From Clostridiales bacterium mt11 (GTDB lineage Bacteria > Bacillota > Clostridia > Tissierellales > Tepidimicrobiaceae), in NCBI GenBank assembly GCA_001282665.1, contig LN874947.1, positions 632,538 to 696,537 of the forward strand: DNA of 64,000 bases. The letters run 5' to 3'. Within the stretch, counting starts at the first letter, position 1. Every line of letters starts with the position of its first letter. Below, piece by piece: positions 35,155 through 43,628 of this stretch. A program made the position numbers and the translations under genes. Under the pieces are notes generated by a model. The model saw only the letters and a list, made by a program, of their open reading frames with translations, had not been told where the DNA came from and searched no databases.

Positions 35155-35340
35155 ATGAATGGGGATTATTATGGAGGAAGAAATGAAGGAAGCTTAGCAA
35201 GGGCTTATGTACCCTTTCAAATAATGAATCAAGTATATAGTCCAAGCGAAGCATTAGAAAAAGGAACTTTATTTCCAGAACTATATAGACCTTACATGGT
35301 GAGTAGAATGGATACTTATGGAGGTGGATTTAATGGATAG
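35155..35340 (+). CDS. cotJA: Spore coat associated protein CotJA
   Basis: 61 residues. The family core is present in LARAYVPFQIMNQVYSPSEA and GTLFPELYRPY. A GGAGGATG ribosome site precedes ATG 35155. CotJA is a minor protein of the inner spore coat, made in the mother cell under sigma-E in Bacillus. It is the first gene of cotJABC and overlaps cotJB by 8 bases (ATGGATAG), indicating translational coupling. Confidence 0.9.
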   Translation: MNGDYYGGRNEGSLARAYVPFQIMNQVYSPSEALEKGTLFPELYRPYMVSRMDTYGGGFNG

Positions 35341-35590
35341 GGAACAAATGCAACTATTAAAAGAACTTATGGAAATTGAATTTGTAGTATTAGAAACAGC
35401 TCTTTATCTAGATATCCATCCAAGTGATGAAAGAGCTTTAAGACTTCACAATACGTATTCTCAGAGGAGTAGTGAATTAGAATCTTTATATCAAGCTAAA
35501 TATGGACCATTAAAAAATACAGGAATGAGCAAATGTCCTTGGGCTTATATTGATGGACCATGGCCTTGGGAAATAAACTTCGACCTGTAG
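35333..35590 (+). CDS. cotJB: Spore coat protein CotJB
   Basis: The frame is open from 35318, but the ATG at 35333 overlapping the cotJA stop is the natural start, giving 85 residues. Landmarks are LLKELMEIEFVVLETALYLD, HPSDERAL and the C-terminal WAYIDGPWPWE typical of CotJB. It is a mother-cell protein needed for assembly of the CotJ complex in the coat. CotJC follows with a 14-base gap. Confidence 0.92.
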   Translation: MDREQMQLLKELMEIEFVVLETALYLDIHPSDERALRLHNTYSQRSSELESLYQAKYGPLKNTGMSKCPWAYIDGPWPWEINFDL

Positions 35591-35604
35591 TAGGAGGGAT
35601 AGGA

Positions 35605-36177
35605 ATGTGGATATATGAAAAAAAATTACAGTACCCAGTTAGAGTGGATACGACTAATCCTACTTTAGCCGCTATGATTATAGAACAATTTGGTGGTCCA
35701 GATGGAGAGTTATCTGCTGGGATAAGATATTTAACTCAAAGATGGACTATGCCTACAAATCAAGGGAAAGCTATATTAACAGATATAGGAACTGAAGAAC
35801 TAGCACACTGGGAAATAATAGGAACTTTGGTATGGAGATTGGTAAAAGATGCTTCAGTAGAAAGTATAAAGGGAACTCCTTTTGAAGCTCATTATGTAAA
35901 TCATGGAAAGAGCCCGTTCCCTCACAATGCAGCAGGAGAAGCATGGACAGCAGGCTATATTCAATCTAAGGCAGATCCAATAGCAGACCTTCATGAAGAT
36001 ATGGCTGCAGAGGAAAAGGCAAGAGCTACCTATGAATACTTAATAAGGGTCAGCGATGATCCAGGGGTAACTGAGACTTTAAGGTTTTTAAGGCAAAGGG
36101 AAGTTGTCCATTTCCAAAGATTTGGGGAGATGCTTAGAATCGTACAAGAAGAACTAGATAGGAAAAAATTTTATTAG
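35605..36177 (+). CDS. cotJC: Spore coat protein CotJC, manganese-catalase fold
   Basis: The frame is open from 35560, but AGGAGGG lies before ATG 35605, giving MWIYEKKLQYPV and 190 residues. The dimanganese-catalase helical bundle is recognisable, with Glu/His ligands in TDIGTEELAHWEIIGTLVW, DMAAEEKARATYEYL and RQREVVHFQRFGEML. In clostridia CotJC-type coat proteins have catalase activity and may protect spores from peroxide. It ends the operon before a terminator. Confidence 0.93.
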   Translation: MWIYEKKLQYPVRVDTTNPTLAAMIIEQFGGPDGELSAGIRYLTQRWTMPTNQGKAILTDIGTEELAHWEIIGTLVWRLVKDASVESIKGTPFEAHYVNHGKSPFPHNAAGEAWTAGYIQSKADPIADLHEDMAAEEKARATYEYLIRVSDDPGVTETLRFLRQREVVHFQRFGEMLRIVQEELDRKKFY

Positions 36178-36199
36178 AGGTAGAGATTATTCTCTGCCT
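36178..36199 (+). terminator. Terminator of cotJABC
   Basis: AGGTAGAGA/TTCTCTGCCT hairpin (one G-T pair) immediately after the cotJC stop, followed by TTTT. Confidence 0.75.
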
Positions 36200-36288
36200 T
36201 TTAAATTATGAATCAATATCATTAGTGATTACATTTTTTATCTTTGTGATATAGCTAATATTTAAAAATTAATAAAAAAGATGAAAAC

Positions 36289-36318
36289 CCCTTAGATATA
36301 CTTTGCCTTATCTAAGGG
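36289..36318 (-). terminator. Terminator of lysA
   Basis: CCCTTAGATA/TATCTAAGGG perfect 10-bp stem, then TTTTCATCTTTTTT on the minus strand, about 40 bases beyond the lysA stop. Confidence 0.8.
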
Positions 36319-36362
36319 ATCATCTATTTTATAAAAACAATTTTTAACCTTTTATATCGCAT

Positions 36363-37625
36363 CTATATTTCATTCTTCAATATATCTTCATAGGTTTCTC
36401 TTCTCACTATTAGCCTATCAACCCCATCCCTTACCATAACTACAGCAGGTCTCGGAATCTTATTATAGTTACTAGCCATGGAATAATTGTATGCTCCTGT
36501 TGAAAAAACTCCTAGAATATCTCCCGTTTCAATTTTAGGTACTTTTAAATCCCATATGAGTATATCTCCAGATTCACAACATTTACCTGCTATAGTAACA
36601 ACTTGGCTAGGATTTTCGTTTGCTTTGTTGGCAATTATACCATCATATTTTGCTTCATATAGACTTGGGCGGGGATTATCTGCCATGCCTCCATCTACAC
36701 CTACATATGTTCTTATGCCTGGTATTTCCTTTATGGAGCCAACAGTATATAATGTTATGCCTGCTTCTCCAACAATCCATCGCCCAGGTTCGATAGTTAT
36801 CTTAGGCATTTTTAAACCATAAGCTTTACAGTTTTTAGCTATTTCTCTCATGATGGGATCCGTATAGAATGAAATAGGATTTCTCTTCTCACCTTCACCA
36901 TACTGTATTCCATAACCTCCACCAGTATTTAATTCTTTTGTTTCAAATCCATATTTAATTTTAACTTCTTTCATTAGTTTTGTTACTGTCTTAATAGCCT
37001 TTAAGTATGTTATATTATCTAAAAGTTGAGATCCTATATGGAAATGGAATCCCAACAAATTGATATTTTCTAAATTCATAGCTTTCTCAATAGCTTTAAA
37101 TATTTTATCTCCATTCGTAGGTATTCCAAATTTTGAATCTACTTGTCCTGTTTGAATATATTTGTGAGTATGACTATTTATCCCCGGAGTTATTCTATAT
37201 AGTATATCAACCTTTTTATTATATTCTTTTGCTATATGATTTAATAATTTAAGCTCATATAGATTATCTACTACTATTCTGCCTACTCCATAATCTACCG
37301 CCATCTCTAACTCATCTAAGGTCTTATTATTGCCGTGGAAAACAATCTTTTCTGGAGGAAAATTAACCTCCATTGCTGTAAACAGCTCACCGCCAGACAC
37401 TACATCCATTCCAATTCCTTCTCTTTTTATTATCCTTGCCATCTCTTTAGTGAGAAAAGCTTTACTAGCATATACTACTCCAGTATTATCGTATTTTTTC
37501 ATAAAACCTTTTTTAATTTCCTCTATTCTATCCATAATATAATCTTCAGATACTACATATAAAGGTGTTCCATATTTTTTTGCAAGATATACTGTATCAC
37601 ATTCTGCAAATTTAAAATTCGTCAT
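36363..37625 (-). CDS. lysA: Diaminopimelate decarboxylase
   Basis: 420 residues, a fold-III PLP enzyme that converts meso-diaminopimelate to lysine. The PLP lysine is in VVYASKAFLTKEM near residue 54; the phosphate loop is NTGGGYGIQYGEG; the substrate-binding EPGRWIVGEAG block is present; the active-site cysteine of the partner subunit is in GKCCESGDIL; and TGAYNYSMASNYN matches the family C-terminus. It is monocistronic, with a sigma-54-like element upstream and no lysine riboswitch visible. Confidence 0.95.
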   Translation of the reverse strand: MTNFKFAECDTVYLAKKYGTPLYVVSEDYIMDRIEEIKKGFMKKYDNTGVVYASKAFLTKEMARIIKREGIGMDVVSGGELFTAMEVNFPPEKIVFHGNNKTLDELEMAVDYGVGRIVVDNLYELKLLNHIAKEYNKKVDILYRITPGINSHTHKYIQTGQVDSKFGIPTNGDKIFKAIEKAMNLENINLLGFHFHIGSQLLDNITYLKAIKTVTKLMKEVKIKYGFETKELNTGGGYGIQYGEGEKRNPISFYTDPIMREIAKNCKAYGLKMPKITIEPGRWIVGEAGITLYTVGSIKEIPGIRTYVGVDGGMADNPRPSLYEAKYDGIIANKANENPSQVVTIAGKCCESGDILIWDLKVPKIETGDILGVFSTGAYNYSMASNYNKIPRPAVVMVRDGVDRLIVRRETYEDILKNEI

Positions 37626-37670
37626 AATGATTCATCCTTTCAAGTAAAATTACATATACTATAATAGACA

Positions 37671-37686
37671 AGCAATAATCATGCCA
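37671..37686 (-). promoter_or_regulatory. Sigma-54-like -24/-12 element upstream of lysA
   Basis: Minus strand TGGCATG-ATTA-TTGCT matches the sigma-54 consensus TGGCAYR-N4-TTGCW at every fixed position with the correct GG-GC spacing. It would start transcription near 37659, about 35 bases before the lysA ATG. No enhancer-binding regulator is nearby, so this is a sequence match only. Confidence 0.5.
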
Positions 37687-37944
37687 TTTTAAATTGTAGA
37701 ATCCTAGGCAATTAGAACGAAAATCAAAAATACCTTTCCTATTTTTCGGACAAAGCTTATTAATATCCTTTAAAAATGCCCAAATAAACCAAGTCCTTTT
37801 TTTCGGATATCTTCCGTTTTTCCGTACTCTACCCTCTAATTTTACAAAATATCATATTATGGATAAATTAGAAAATAAAACTGCAATTACATAAATTTAC
37901 ATGGTTTATCTTATCTTTTTCTACACATAATACTATTACAAAAT

Positions 37945-37951
37945 CATATTA
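37945..37951 (+). promoter_or_regulatory. Possible forespore (sigma-G type) -10 of the SASP gene
   Basis: CATATTA 35 bases before the SASP ATG fits the sigma-F/sigma-G -10 pattern. The -35 region is not clear. Confidence 0.35.
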
Positions 37952-37986
37952 AATATATTAATTACCTAAGAAAGGAGTTGAATGAA

Positions 37987-38214
37987 ATGGCAACAAACAA
38001 TAAAGGATCAAATAACATTTTAGTACCTGAAGCACGACAAGCTTTAGATCAAATGAAAGCAGAAATAGCTTCTGAACTTGGTATGACAAATTACAATTCA
38101 ATGGATAAAGGTAATCTACCATCCAGACAAAATGGATATGTTGGTGGATATATGACAAAAAGATTAGTTGAAATGGCACAAAGAAATATGGGTGGAGGAA
38201 CTACAACAAGATAG
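37987..38214 (+). CDS. Alpha/beta-type small acid-soluble spore protein
   Basis: 75 residues from ATG 37987 (AAAGGAG upstream; the open frame begins 3 codons earlier at a TTG). The two conserved blocks are present: EIASELGM, with the Glu-Ile-Ala site cut by the germination protease, and NGYVGGYMTKRLVEMAQ, the DNA-binding signature. These proteins coat spore DNA and protect it from UV and heat; they are made in the forespore and degraded at germination. Confidence 0.93.
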   Translation: MATNNKGSNNILVPEARQALDQMKAEIASELGMTNYNSMDKGNLPSRQNGYVGGYMTKRLVEMAQRNMGGGTTTR

Positions 38215-38226
38215 TTAATCCATAAA

Positions 38227-38253
38227 AAAAGACAGGTCAAAGACCTGTCTTTT
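38227..38253 (+). terminator. Bidirectional terminator between SASP and ferritin genes
   Basis: AAAAGACAGGTC/GACCTGTCTTTT perfect 12-bp stem with a 3-nt loop, A tract before and T tract after, serving the two convergent genes. Confidence 0.88.
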
Positions 38254-38265
38254 AATTTTATATAA

Positions 38266-38769
38266 TTATTGAATTGGTTCTAAAACTCTCCCAGCCAATT
38301 CCTTATCCATAATATATATGCCTTGGAAATTTCCATCCATCTTTTTCAAATTATTTAAGATGGTCTTCATACTATTTTCCTCTTCTACTTGTTCATCAAT
38401 AAACCATTGTAAAAAGCTTACTGCCGCATGATTCCCTTCTTCTTTAGCCATATCCATTAGTTTATTTATTCTACTTGTTACTAATCTTTCATGAGTTAAA
38501 GCTTTTTCAAATACCTGTACCAATGATTCATATTCATTATTTGGTTCTTCTATAGCTTGCATAAATGCTCTTCCATCCATATCATGGATAAAATTAAAAA
38601 ACTTCATCCCGTGAAGATACTCCTCTTGTCCTTGAATAATGAAGAAATTAGCAAAACCATTTAAGTCCTCACTAGCAGCATATGCTGCCATAGCTAAGTA
38701 ATAATAACTAGATAAAAATTCAAAATTCATTTGATCATTTAATTCTTTCATCAACTTTTCAGATATCAT
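38266..38769 (-). CDS. Ferritin (bacterial non-heme type)
   Basis: 167 residues. The four-helix bundle shows the ferroxidase ligands: Glu in LNDQMNFEFLSSYYYLAM, ExxH in GQEEYLHGMKFFNF, Glu in VFEKALTHERLVTS and Gln/Glu in QWFIDEQVEEENSM. It stores iron as a mineral after oxidising Fe(II). Length and motifs match FtnA-type ferritins of clostridia. A plain AGGGAGG ribosome site precedes the ATG. Confidence 0.93.
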   Translation of the reverse strand: MISEKLMKELNDQMNFEFLSSYYYLAMAAYAASEDLNGFANFFIIQGQEEYLHGMKFFNFIHDMDGRAFMQAIEEPNNEYESLVQVFEKALTHERLVTSRINKLMDMAKEEGNHAAVSFLQWFIDEQVEEENSMKTILNNLKKMDGNFQGIYIMDKELAGRVLEPIQ

Positions 38770-38888
38770 AATTTACCTCCCTAAATTTTAAAATAATGAT
38801 TTCAGTTTAGTTACACTTCATCATTAATTTTTCTACATAGTATATATGCCCTAAATTTAGGGAAGTAATCACTTTTATTATAAAGGTT

Positions 38889-39029
38889 TTAGCTTCTAAA
38901 TTCCTTCACAATGCATCCTTTCTTTCTCATATATAATTTCCAATATAATAGATGCATCATAGATTTAAATTCCATTTCTTCTCTATATAATAAATATCCT
39001 CGTTTAATTTGAAATTTCTTTTTAATCAT
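38889..39029 (-). CDS. Small basic protein (46 residues), unknown
   Basis: ATG 39029 follows AGGAGAGG at good spacing and opens 46 residues, MIKKKFQIKRGYLLYREEME and on to a TAA at 38889. It is rich in Lys and Arg with several aromatics and one Cys. It starts 21 bases after the L,D-transpeptidase stop, so it is probably co-transcribed. No family recognised; the clear ribosome site is the main evidence. Confidence 0.45.
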   Translation of the reverse strand: MIKKKFQIKRGYLLYREEMEFKSMMHLLYWKLYMRKKGCIVKEFRS

Positions 39030-39050
39030 CTAATACCTCTCCTATTGTTT

Positions 39051-39782
39051 TTAATCCATAAGCATTATATCAAGTTTTTCATAAATTTCATATCCTATTA
39101 TATCTGTTAATTCCATATTATTATCCTTTAAATATTTTATTAGGGATTGTTTCATACCTTCCCCATATATGCCATCAATATCCTCTGAATAATACCCTTT
39201 AATTTTTAGTCTTTTTTGAACTTCCATTACATCTGCACCCCTATCTCCTGGTACTAATTCCCTAAAGCCATGAGAAAAGGGTCCATATTCTCCATTTATT
39301 ATAGCAACCGTTGTATTGTTTTCTATCATACCATAAAGCTCTTCTACATCTTTATTCCTCATTCTAATACAACCTCCAGAAGCATTAAAGCCTATGGAGC
39401 CAGGCTGATTTGTTCCATGTATCCCATATTTTCCCCAAGGAACATTTAATCCTAACCATCTAGAACCAAATCCTCCTCCCCATTTAGCCTTTTCTTCTAC
39501 TTTAAAAGTACCTACAGGAGTGGGAGTATCCTGTTTTCCTGTTGCTACTGTATAATTCTTTATTATCTTATTAGAGTTCAAATCAATGACATAAAGCTGC
39601 TTTTTATCTACCTCTATCAATATAGCCAAATCACTTCTATTTATTTTTGAATAAGTATCTTTATTTTCATAATCAATTCCTTTTTTAGTAAAAAAAAGAT
39701 GAATATAGTTCCCTATTATTATAACTACAAATACTAAGATAAACAATAACAATATAATCTTTATCCTTCTATTCATCCTCAT
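39051..39782 (-). CDS. L,D-transpeptidase (YkuD) with peptidoglycan-binding domain
   Basis: 243 residues. An N-terminal membrane anchor (about 6-28) exposes the enzyme outside. The YkuD catalytic domain has the HGTNQPGSIGFNASGGCIRM region with the active Cys in SGGCIR near residue 155 and the catalytic His in HGT. A PG_binding_1 domain closes the C-terminus (GDRGADVMEVQKRLKIKGYY, DIDGIYGEG). It crosslinks peptidoglycan or acts on spore cortex. The arrangement of catalytic domain first and binding domain last is less usual than the reverse. Confidence 0.9.
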   Translation of the reverse strand: MRMNRRIKIILLLFILVFVVIIIGNYIHLFFTKKGIDYENKDTYSKINRSDLAILIEVDKKQLYVIDLNSNKIIKNYTVATGKQDTPTPVGTFKVEEKAKWGGGFGSRWLGLNVPWGKYGIHGTNQPGSIGFNASGGCIRMRNKDVEELYGMIENNTTVAIINGEYGPFSHGFRELVPGDRGADVMEVQKRLKIKGYYSEDIDGIYGEGMKQSLIKYLKDNNMELTDIIGYEIYEKLDIMLMD

Positions 39783-39906
39783 CCCCCCTATGTACTATTT
39801 ATATGCAAAAACTAAATAATTAAAACTTATAGATAGATTTTTGCAAGTAGCTATTTTGTATCATAAAAGGAATGACAAAAAATAAAAAGATAATTATATA
39901 TCCTTG

Positions 39907-40491
39907 CTATTTAAATACTATTTCAATATTCTCAAACCCCATACTTTCAAGTAAAGAAGTCAATAACTCCTCTGTGTTTTTCTCTGCGTCGTTTAACAAA
40001 CCTTTTTCTATTACTTCCTTTTCCATGTTTTTCTTTTCTTCTATTAACACATCGTATAGGTCTCTAAAGCTTAGCTTATTAAAAACAGAATCCTTTTCAT
40101 CATATATATATACGTCTTCTTCATTTATTACATTATCGCATATAAAAGGCTTGTCCAATATCATTTTAACTGTTTTCTTATCTAATACTTTAGTTTCAAC
40201 TTCCTTTAAATCAATACCAGCTTTAATATATCCGCTGTATTTTATTATAAAGCTCTTGTTTGTAAATGGAATATTCAATCCATTTGCTTGTTTATTATCC
40301 TTATAAGTCACTACATTAGTATAATTATATTTAACTGTAGAAAGCTCTAATATCCTTGAAACTTTTTCTTCAATAGTATCGGATAATAGACTTACTTCCT
40401 TCTTAATAGAAAATTTAAAATATAGGAAAACAATTAAAACGATAGCAGCTATTGCCAGAGAAAGTATACCATATTTCTTCCATTTTTTCAT
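39907..40491 (-). CDS. DUF4230 family membrane-anchored protein
   Basis: The frame starts at GTG 40500, but GAGG spacing favours ATG 40491 (MKKWKKYG..., 194 residues). One N-terminal membrane helix (ILSLAIAAIVLIVFLYF) is followed by an extracellular domain with DUF4230 features: ELSTVKYNYTNVVTYKD near the N-side and the RDLYDVLIEEKKNMEKEV helix. The function is unknown. It stands alone. Confidence 0.75.
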   Translation of the reverse strand: MKKWKKYGILSLAIAAIVLIVFLYFKFSIKKEVSLLSDTIEEKVSRILELSTVKYNYTNVVTYKDNKQANGLNIPFTNKSFIIKYSGYIKAGIDLKEVETKVLDKKTVKMILDKPFICDNVINEEDVYIYDEKDSVFNKLSFRDLYDVLIEEKKNMEKEVIEKGLLNDAEKNTEELLTSLLESMGFENIEIVFK

Positions 40492-40602
40492 ATAAGCCAC
40501 CTCAATTAAAATAAGCGTTCTCTATATATTAACACGGAAAAACTATTATGTAAACAAATAATTTAACTCCCTTAACTTGTTTAAAAGGGAGCCTAATATC
40601 AC

Positions 40603-40887
40603 CTATTCCTCTGGATTGTATAACTCATATATTCCATATATAGAAAAGTTTTCATCGCATAGCAATTTAGCAATAATGGGTATCTGTTGAACGCTTATAT
40701 TCAACTCAATACCATTATATTTTAAAACCATATCATCTGATTCAATAATCTTAGAATCATTAATTACATCTATAAGTCTATTTTCAACAGCAGGTATATT
40801 CATACCACCAATCATAAAAAAAACTTTATTTTTAGTAGGTGAGTAATCTTGTGGATCTAACCTATTAATTAACAGTATATTATTCAT
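40603..40887 (-). CDS. Hypothetical 94-residue protein
   Basis: The frame is open to 40920, but GGAG precedes ATG 40887 (MNNILLINRLDPQDYSPTKN). I recognise no domain. It is a small soluble alpha/beta-looking protein without a signal peptide or membrane segment. It is divergent from the Crp/Fnr gene at 41203. Confidence 0.6.
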   Translation of the reverse strand: MNNILLINRLDPQDYSPTKNKVFFMIGGMNIPAVENRLIDVINDSKIIESDDMVLKYNGIELNISVQQIPIIAKLLCDENFSIYGIYELYNPEE

Positions 40888-41128
40888 AGCACAATCTCCT
40901 TTAATTATGTAGTGTAACATCTATTTATTACTTACACATAGTTAACCCATTTACTCTGCACTCCTTCCTTGAAAACAATAAGAAAGTATAAATAAAAATA
41001 AACATAAATGATCCCTTATATTTTTATTTACCCATTCTTAGCTAAATAGTCACATTTTTTTATAAAAATTTAAATTCTTTTATATATCATGTAGTATCTG
41101 TTAATATTCTATATCTATTTAAACATTT
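40888..41128. other. Divergent intergenic region
   Basis: About 240 AT-rich bases between the hypothetical gene and the Crp/Fnr promoter. No gene or clear operator seen. Confidence 0.4.
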
Positions 41129-41158
41129 TTGCTATTGTTTAAGAAAATAACTTATAAT
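41129..41158 (+). promoter_or_regulatory. Probable promoter of the Crp/Fnr regulator
   Basis: TTGCTA (41129-41134), 18-bp spacer, TATAAT (41153-41158), 45 bases before the ATG. Confidence 0.6.
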
Positions 41159-41202
41159 AAGATAATGTTAAAAGATGTATATAAATTCATTGGAGGTAAT
41201 GT

Positions 41203-41883
41203 ATGGAAGTATATGCTGGGAAATTGTTAAAATGTGTTTTATTTAAGGATATGAATAAAAGTGATATTGTAAATATATTAGAAAAAATCTCTCATAAAAT
41301 TGTAAACTACGATAAAGATGAATTAATTGCCATTGAAGGTGAAGACTGCCATAGCCTTGGGATTATTTTAATGGGAAAAATAGAAATCCAGAAGGTATTT
41401 CCATCAGGTCAAGTTATGACAATAAATAATTTCACTGAAGGGGATATATTTGGTGAATCCTTAGTCTTTTCAAATAGGCATACCTATCCTGCTACTATAA
41501 CAGCTACAGAGTATACTGAGATAATGTATATAGAAAGAAATGATATTGTTAAGCTTTCAATGATAAATACGGATATATTGACTAATTTTTTATCCATATT
41601 ATCCAATAGAATATTGATGCTTAATAACAGAATCACTACTCTATCTCAGGATACCATTAGAAAAAAGATTTCAAACTTTTTATTGTTTGAATACCAGAAA
41701 CAAAACACTACTCATTTAATGATTCCCTTCACCAGAAAAAAGATGGCTGAACTATTGAATATTCCAAGACCTTCCCTATCAAGAGAATTGATTAAGATGA
41801 AGGATGAAAAGATAATTGATTTTGATGGAAATAAAATAAAAATACTGAGAATGGATTTATTGGAAGAGTGTTTACTAGATTGA
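41203..41883 (+). CDS. Crp/Fnr family transcriptional regulator
   Basis: 226 residues. The N-terminal cyclic-nucleotide-binding-like barrel shows EGEDCHSLGIILMGKIEIQK and FTEGDIFGESLVF; the C-terminal winged helix carries RKKMAELLNIPRPSLSRELI. The cysteine pattern of Fnr is missing, so a [4Fe-4S] oxygen sensor is unlikely. It lies 120 bases upstream of the YedE-type module on the same strand and may control it. The effector cannot be read from sequence. Confidence 0.9.
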   Translation: MEVYAGKLLKCVLFKDMNKSDIVNILEKISHKIVNYDKDELIAIEGEDCHSLGIILMGKIEIQKVFPSGQVMTINNFTEGDIFGESLVFSNRHTYPATITATEYTEIMYIERNDIVKLSMINTDILTNFLSILSNRILMLNNRITTLSQDTIRKKISNFLLFEYQKQNTTHLMIPFTRKKMAELLNIPRPSLSRELIKMKDEKIIDFDGNKIKILRMDLLEECLLD

Positions 41884-42001
41884 TTTGTTATTAACTTTAT
41901 GAATAGTATAATTCTTCCTATAGATATTACTTATTTCTTAAACCTCCTCAAGTCTTATATAATTATATATAGGTTGTTAATTAATATACAAGGAGGTTTT
42001 A

Positions 42002-43099
42002 ATGATGAGTGATAAACGTAAAATGTTTATCTATGGTGGTATCATAGGTCTTATTGCTGCTATCTTAATGAAGTTTGGCAATCCTGGAAACATGGGCATC
42101 TGTGTTGCATGTTTTTATAGGGATATTGCTGGTGCATTAGGACTTCACAGAGCAGAAATTGTTCAATACATAAGACCTGAAATCATTGGATTTATACTTG
42201 GTGCTTTTATTATTTCAGTGGTAAAAGGTGATTTTAAATCAAGAGGAGGCTCTTCTCCCCTAATCAGATTTTTCCTAGGTTTCTTTTTAGTAATCGGGGC
42301 CTTAGTTTTCCTAGGATGTCCTCTTAGAATGATCTTAAGACTTGCAAATGGGGACTTAAATGCCCTTACTGGACTTTTAGGCTATTTAGTTGGAATTTTC
42401 ATTGGTGTTCAATTCTTAAAGAAAGGCTATACCCTTGGCAGAAATATAGAGCAGCCAAAAGTATCTGGTTATATAATTATAGCTATGGCTATAGCTTTGT
42501 TAATATTCTTAGTAATTAAACCTGCATTTATATTTTTCAGTACAGAAGGTCCTGGCTCTATGAGGGCTCCTGTGCTATTATCCCTAATCCTTGGAATGGT
42601 TGTAGGAATAATACTTCAAAGGAGTAGAATATGTACAGCTGGAGCTTTTAGAGATGTCATGCTAATTAAAGATTATCATTTCTTATGGGGAATATTAGGC
42701 ATATTCGTAGTAAATCTTATTGCAAATCTGGTATTAAATTTTGACTCCTTTAACTTAGGTTTTGAAGGTCAACCTGTAGCTCATGCTAACCACCTATGGA
42801 ATTTCATGGGTATGGTTTTAACAGGTATATGCTCAGTATTATTAGGAGGTTGTCCTGTTAGACAGACTATACTTGCTAGTGAAGGGGATGCAGATGCAGG
42901 AGTTACCATATTAGGCGTTATAGTAGGTGCTGCTTTTGCTCATAACTTTGGTTTGGCATCTAGTCCAAAAGGGGTAACTCCTAATGGAAAAATTGCTGTT
43001 ATAATAGGAATAGTTGTAGTTTTAACTATAGCCTATAGCGTTGTTAAGGAAGCAAATCGAGTTGGAACTCAAAAAAAGGAGGCTGTGAAGAATGCCTAA
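42002..43099 (+). CDS. yedE: YedE/YeeE family selenium/sulfur transport membrane protein
   Basis: 365 residues with about ten hydrophobic segments. Internal repeats each carry a small cysteine motif: GNMGICVACFYRD, FLGCPLRM, RSRICTAGAFRD and LGGCPVRQ, where conserved Cys are thought to relay sulfur or selenium compounds in the YeeE/YedE family. AAGGAGG precedes the ATG. The selenium-linked YedE subfamily is usually next to a TusA-like gene and a DUF3343 gene, exactly as here. Confidence 0.88.
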   Translation: MMSDKRKMFIYGGIIGLIAAILMKFGNPGNMGICVACFYRDIAGALGLHRAEIVQYIRPEIIGFILGAFIISVVKGDFKSRGGSSPLIRFFLGFFLVIGALVFLGCPLRMILRLANGDLNALTGLLGYLVGIFIGVQFLKKGYTLGRNIEQPKVSGYIIIAMAIALLIFLVIKPAFIFFSTEGPGSMRAPVLLSLILGMVVGIILQRSRICTAGAFRDVMLIKDYHFLWGILGIFVVNLIANLVLNFDSFNLGFEGQPVAHANHLWNFMGMVLTGICSVLLGGCPVRQTILASEGDADAGVTILGVIVGAAFAHNFGLASSPKGVTPNGKIAVIIGIVVVLTIAYSVVKEANRVGTQKKEAVKNA

Positions 43100-43304
43100 G
43101 ATTATAGATGCGAGAGGCAGATCTTGCCCTGAACCAGTTATAATGACAAAGAATGCTATTGATTCTAGCCCCAATGAACCAATTCAAGTATTAGTGGATG
43201 CCCATGTGGCAGTCGAAAATATTACAAGATTTGCTAAAGGAAAAGGTTATAAGGTAAATATAGAAGAAAAAGCGGGAGAATATACACTCAATATTAGAAA
43301 ATAG
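43092..43304 (+). CDS. TusA/SirA-like sulfur (selenium) carrier
   Basis: 70 residues. The defining Cys-Pro motif is in DARGRSCPEPVIMTK, with the active Cys near residue 12. Such proteins accept a persulfide or perselenide on this Cys. The gene overlaps the end of the YedE gene by 8 bases. It corresponds to the TusA-like half of YedF in selenium-metabolism loci; the second half is missing here, with a separate DUF3343 gene following. Confidence 0.88.
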   Translation: MPKIIDARGRSCPEPVIMTKNAIDSSPNEPIQVLVDAHVAVENITRFAKGKGYKVNIEEKAGEYTLNIRK

Positions 43305-43312
43305 GTGAAAAA

Positions 43313-43573
43313 ATGGACGAAGTTTACTGTGTTGTTACATTTCACATTACTCAACATGCACTAATATTTGAAAAAGCTATGAAGGAAATAGGATGTCCTA
43401 TAAAATTGATGCCTGTACCTAGACAGGTCAGTTCAAGCTGTGGGACTGCTGCCAGAGTACCTTGTGAAAAGGAAGAGGAAATATTGACATTTTGTAATAA
43501 AAAAGATATTCCCATTGAAGGCTTTTATACAATTGAACATAAAAAGAAAAAGGCTGGTTTTAGGTTCATTTAA
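43313..43573 (+). CDS. DUF3343 protein, putative selenium/sulfur carrier
   Basis: 86 residues. The family signature is HALIFEKAMKEIGCPIKLMP followed by PRQVSSSCGTAARVPC, with three conserved Cys. DUF3343 proteins accompany YedE/YedF genes in selenium-using bacteria and are suspected Se/S carriers. Starts 8 bases after the TusA-like gene; a terminator follows. Selenoproteins such as glycine reductase are not in this window, so the link to selenium is from family knowledge. Confidence 0.85.
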   Translation: MDEVYCVVTFHITQHALIFEKAMKEIGCPIKLMPVPRQVSSSCGTAARVPCEKEEEILTFCNKKDIPIEGFYTIEHKKKKAGFRFI

Positions 43574-43585
43574 AAAATATATTTT

Positions 43586-43628
43586 ACCACTTGTATTCCT
43601 ATAAGAAACACCTTAGGATGCAAGTGGT
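43586..43628 (+). terminator. Terminator of the YedE/TusA/DUF3343 operon
   Basis: ACCACTTG/CAAGTGGT stem with further inner pairing (CCTA/TAGG), then TTTTTT. Confidence 0.85.

Noticed and set aside
37626..37986. Lysine riboswitch upstream of lysA
   Set aside because: The conserved L-box blocks are not present in either strand of this region.
37958..38179. Minus-strand 73-codon frame opposite the SASP gene
   Set aside because: It lies antisense to a clear SASP gene, has no ribosome site and shows no protein family features.
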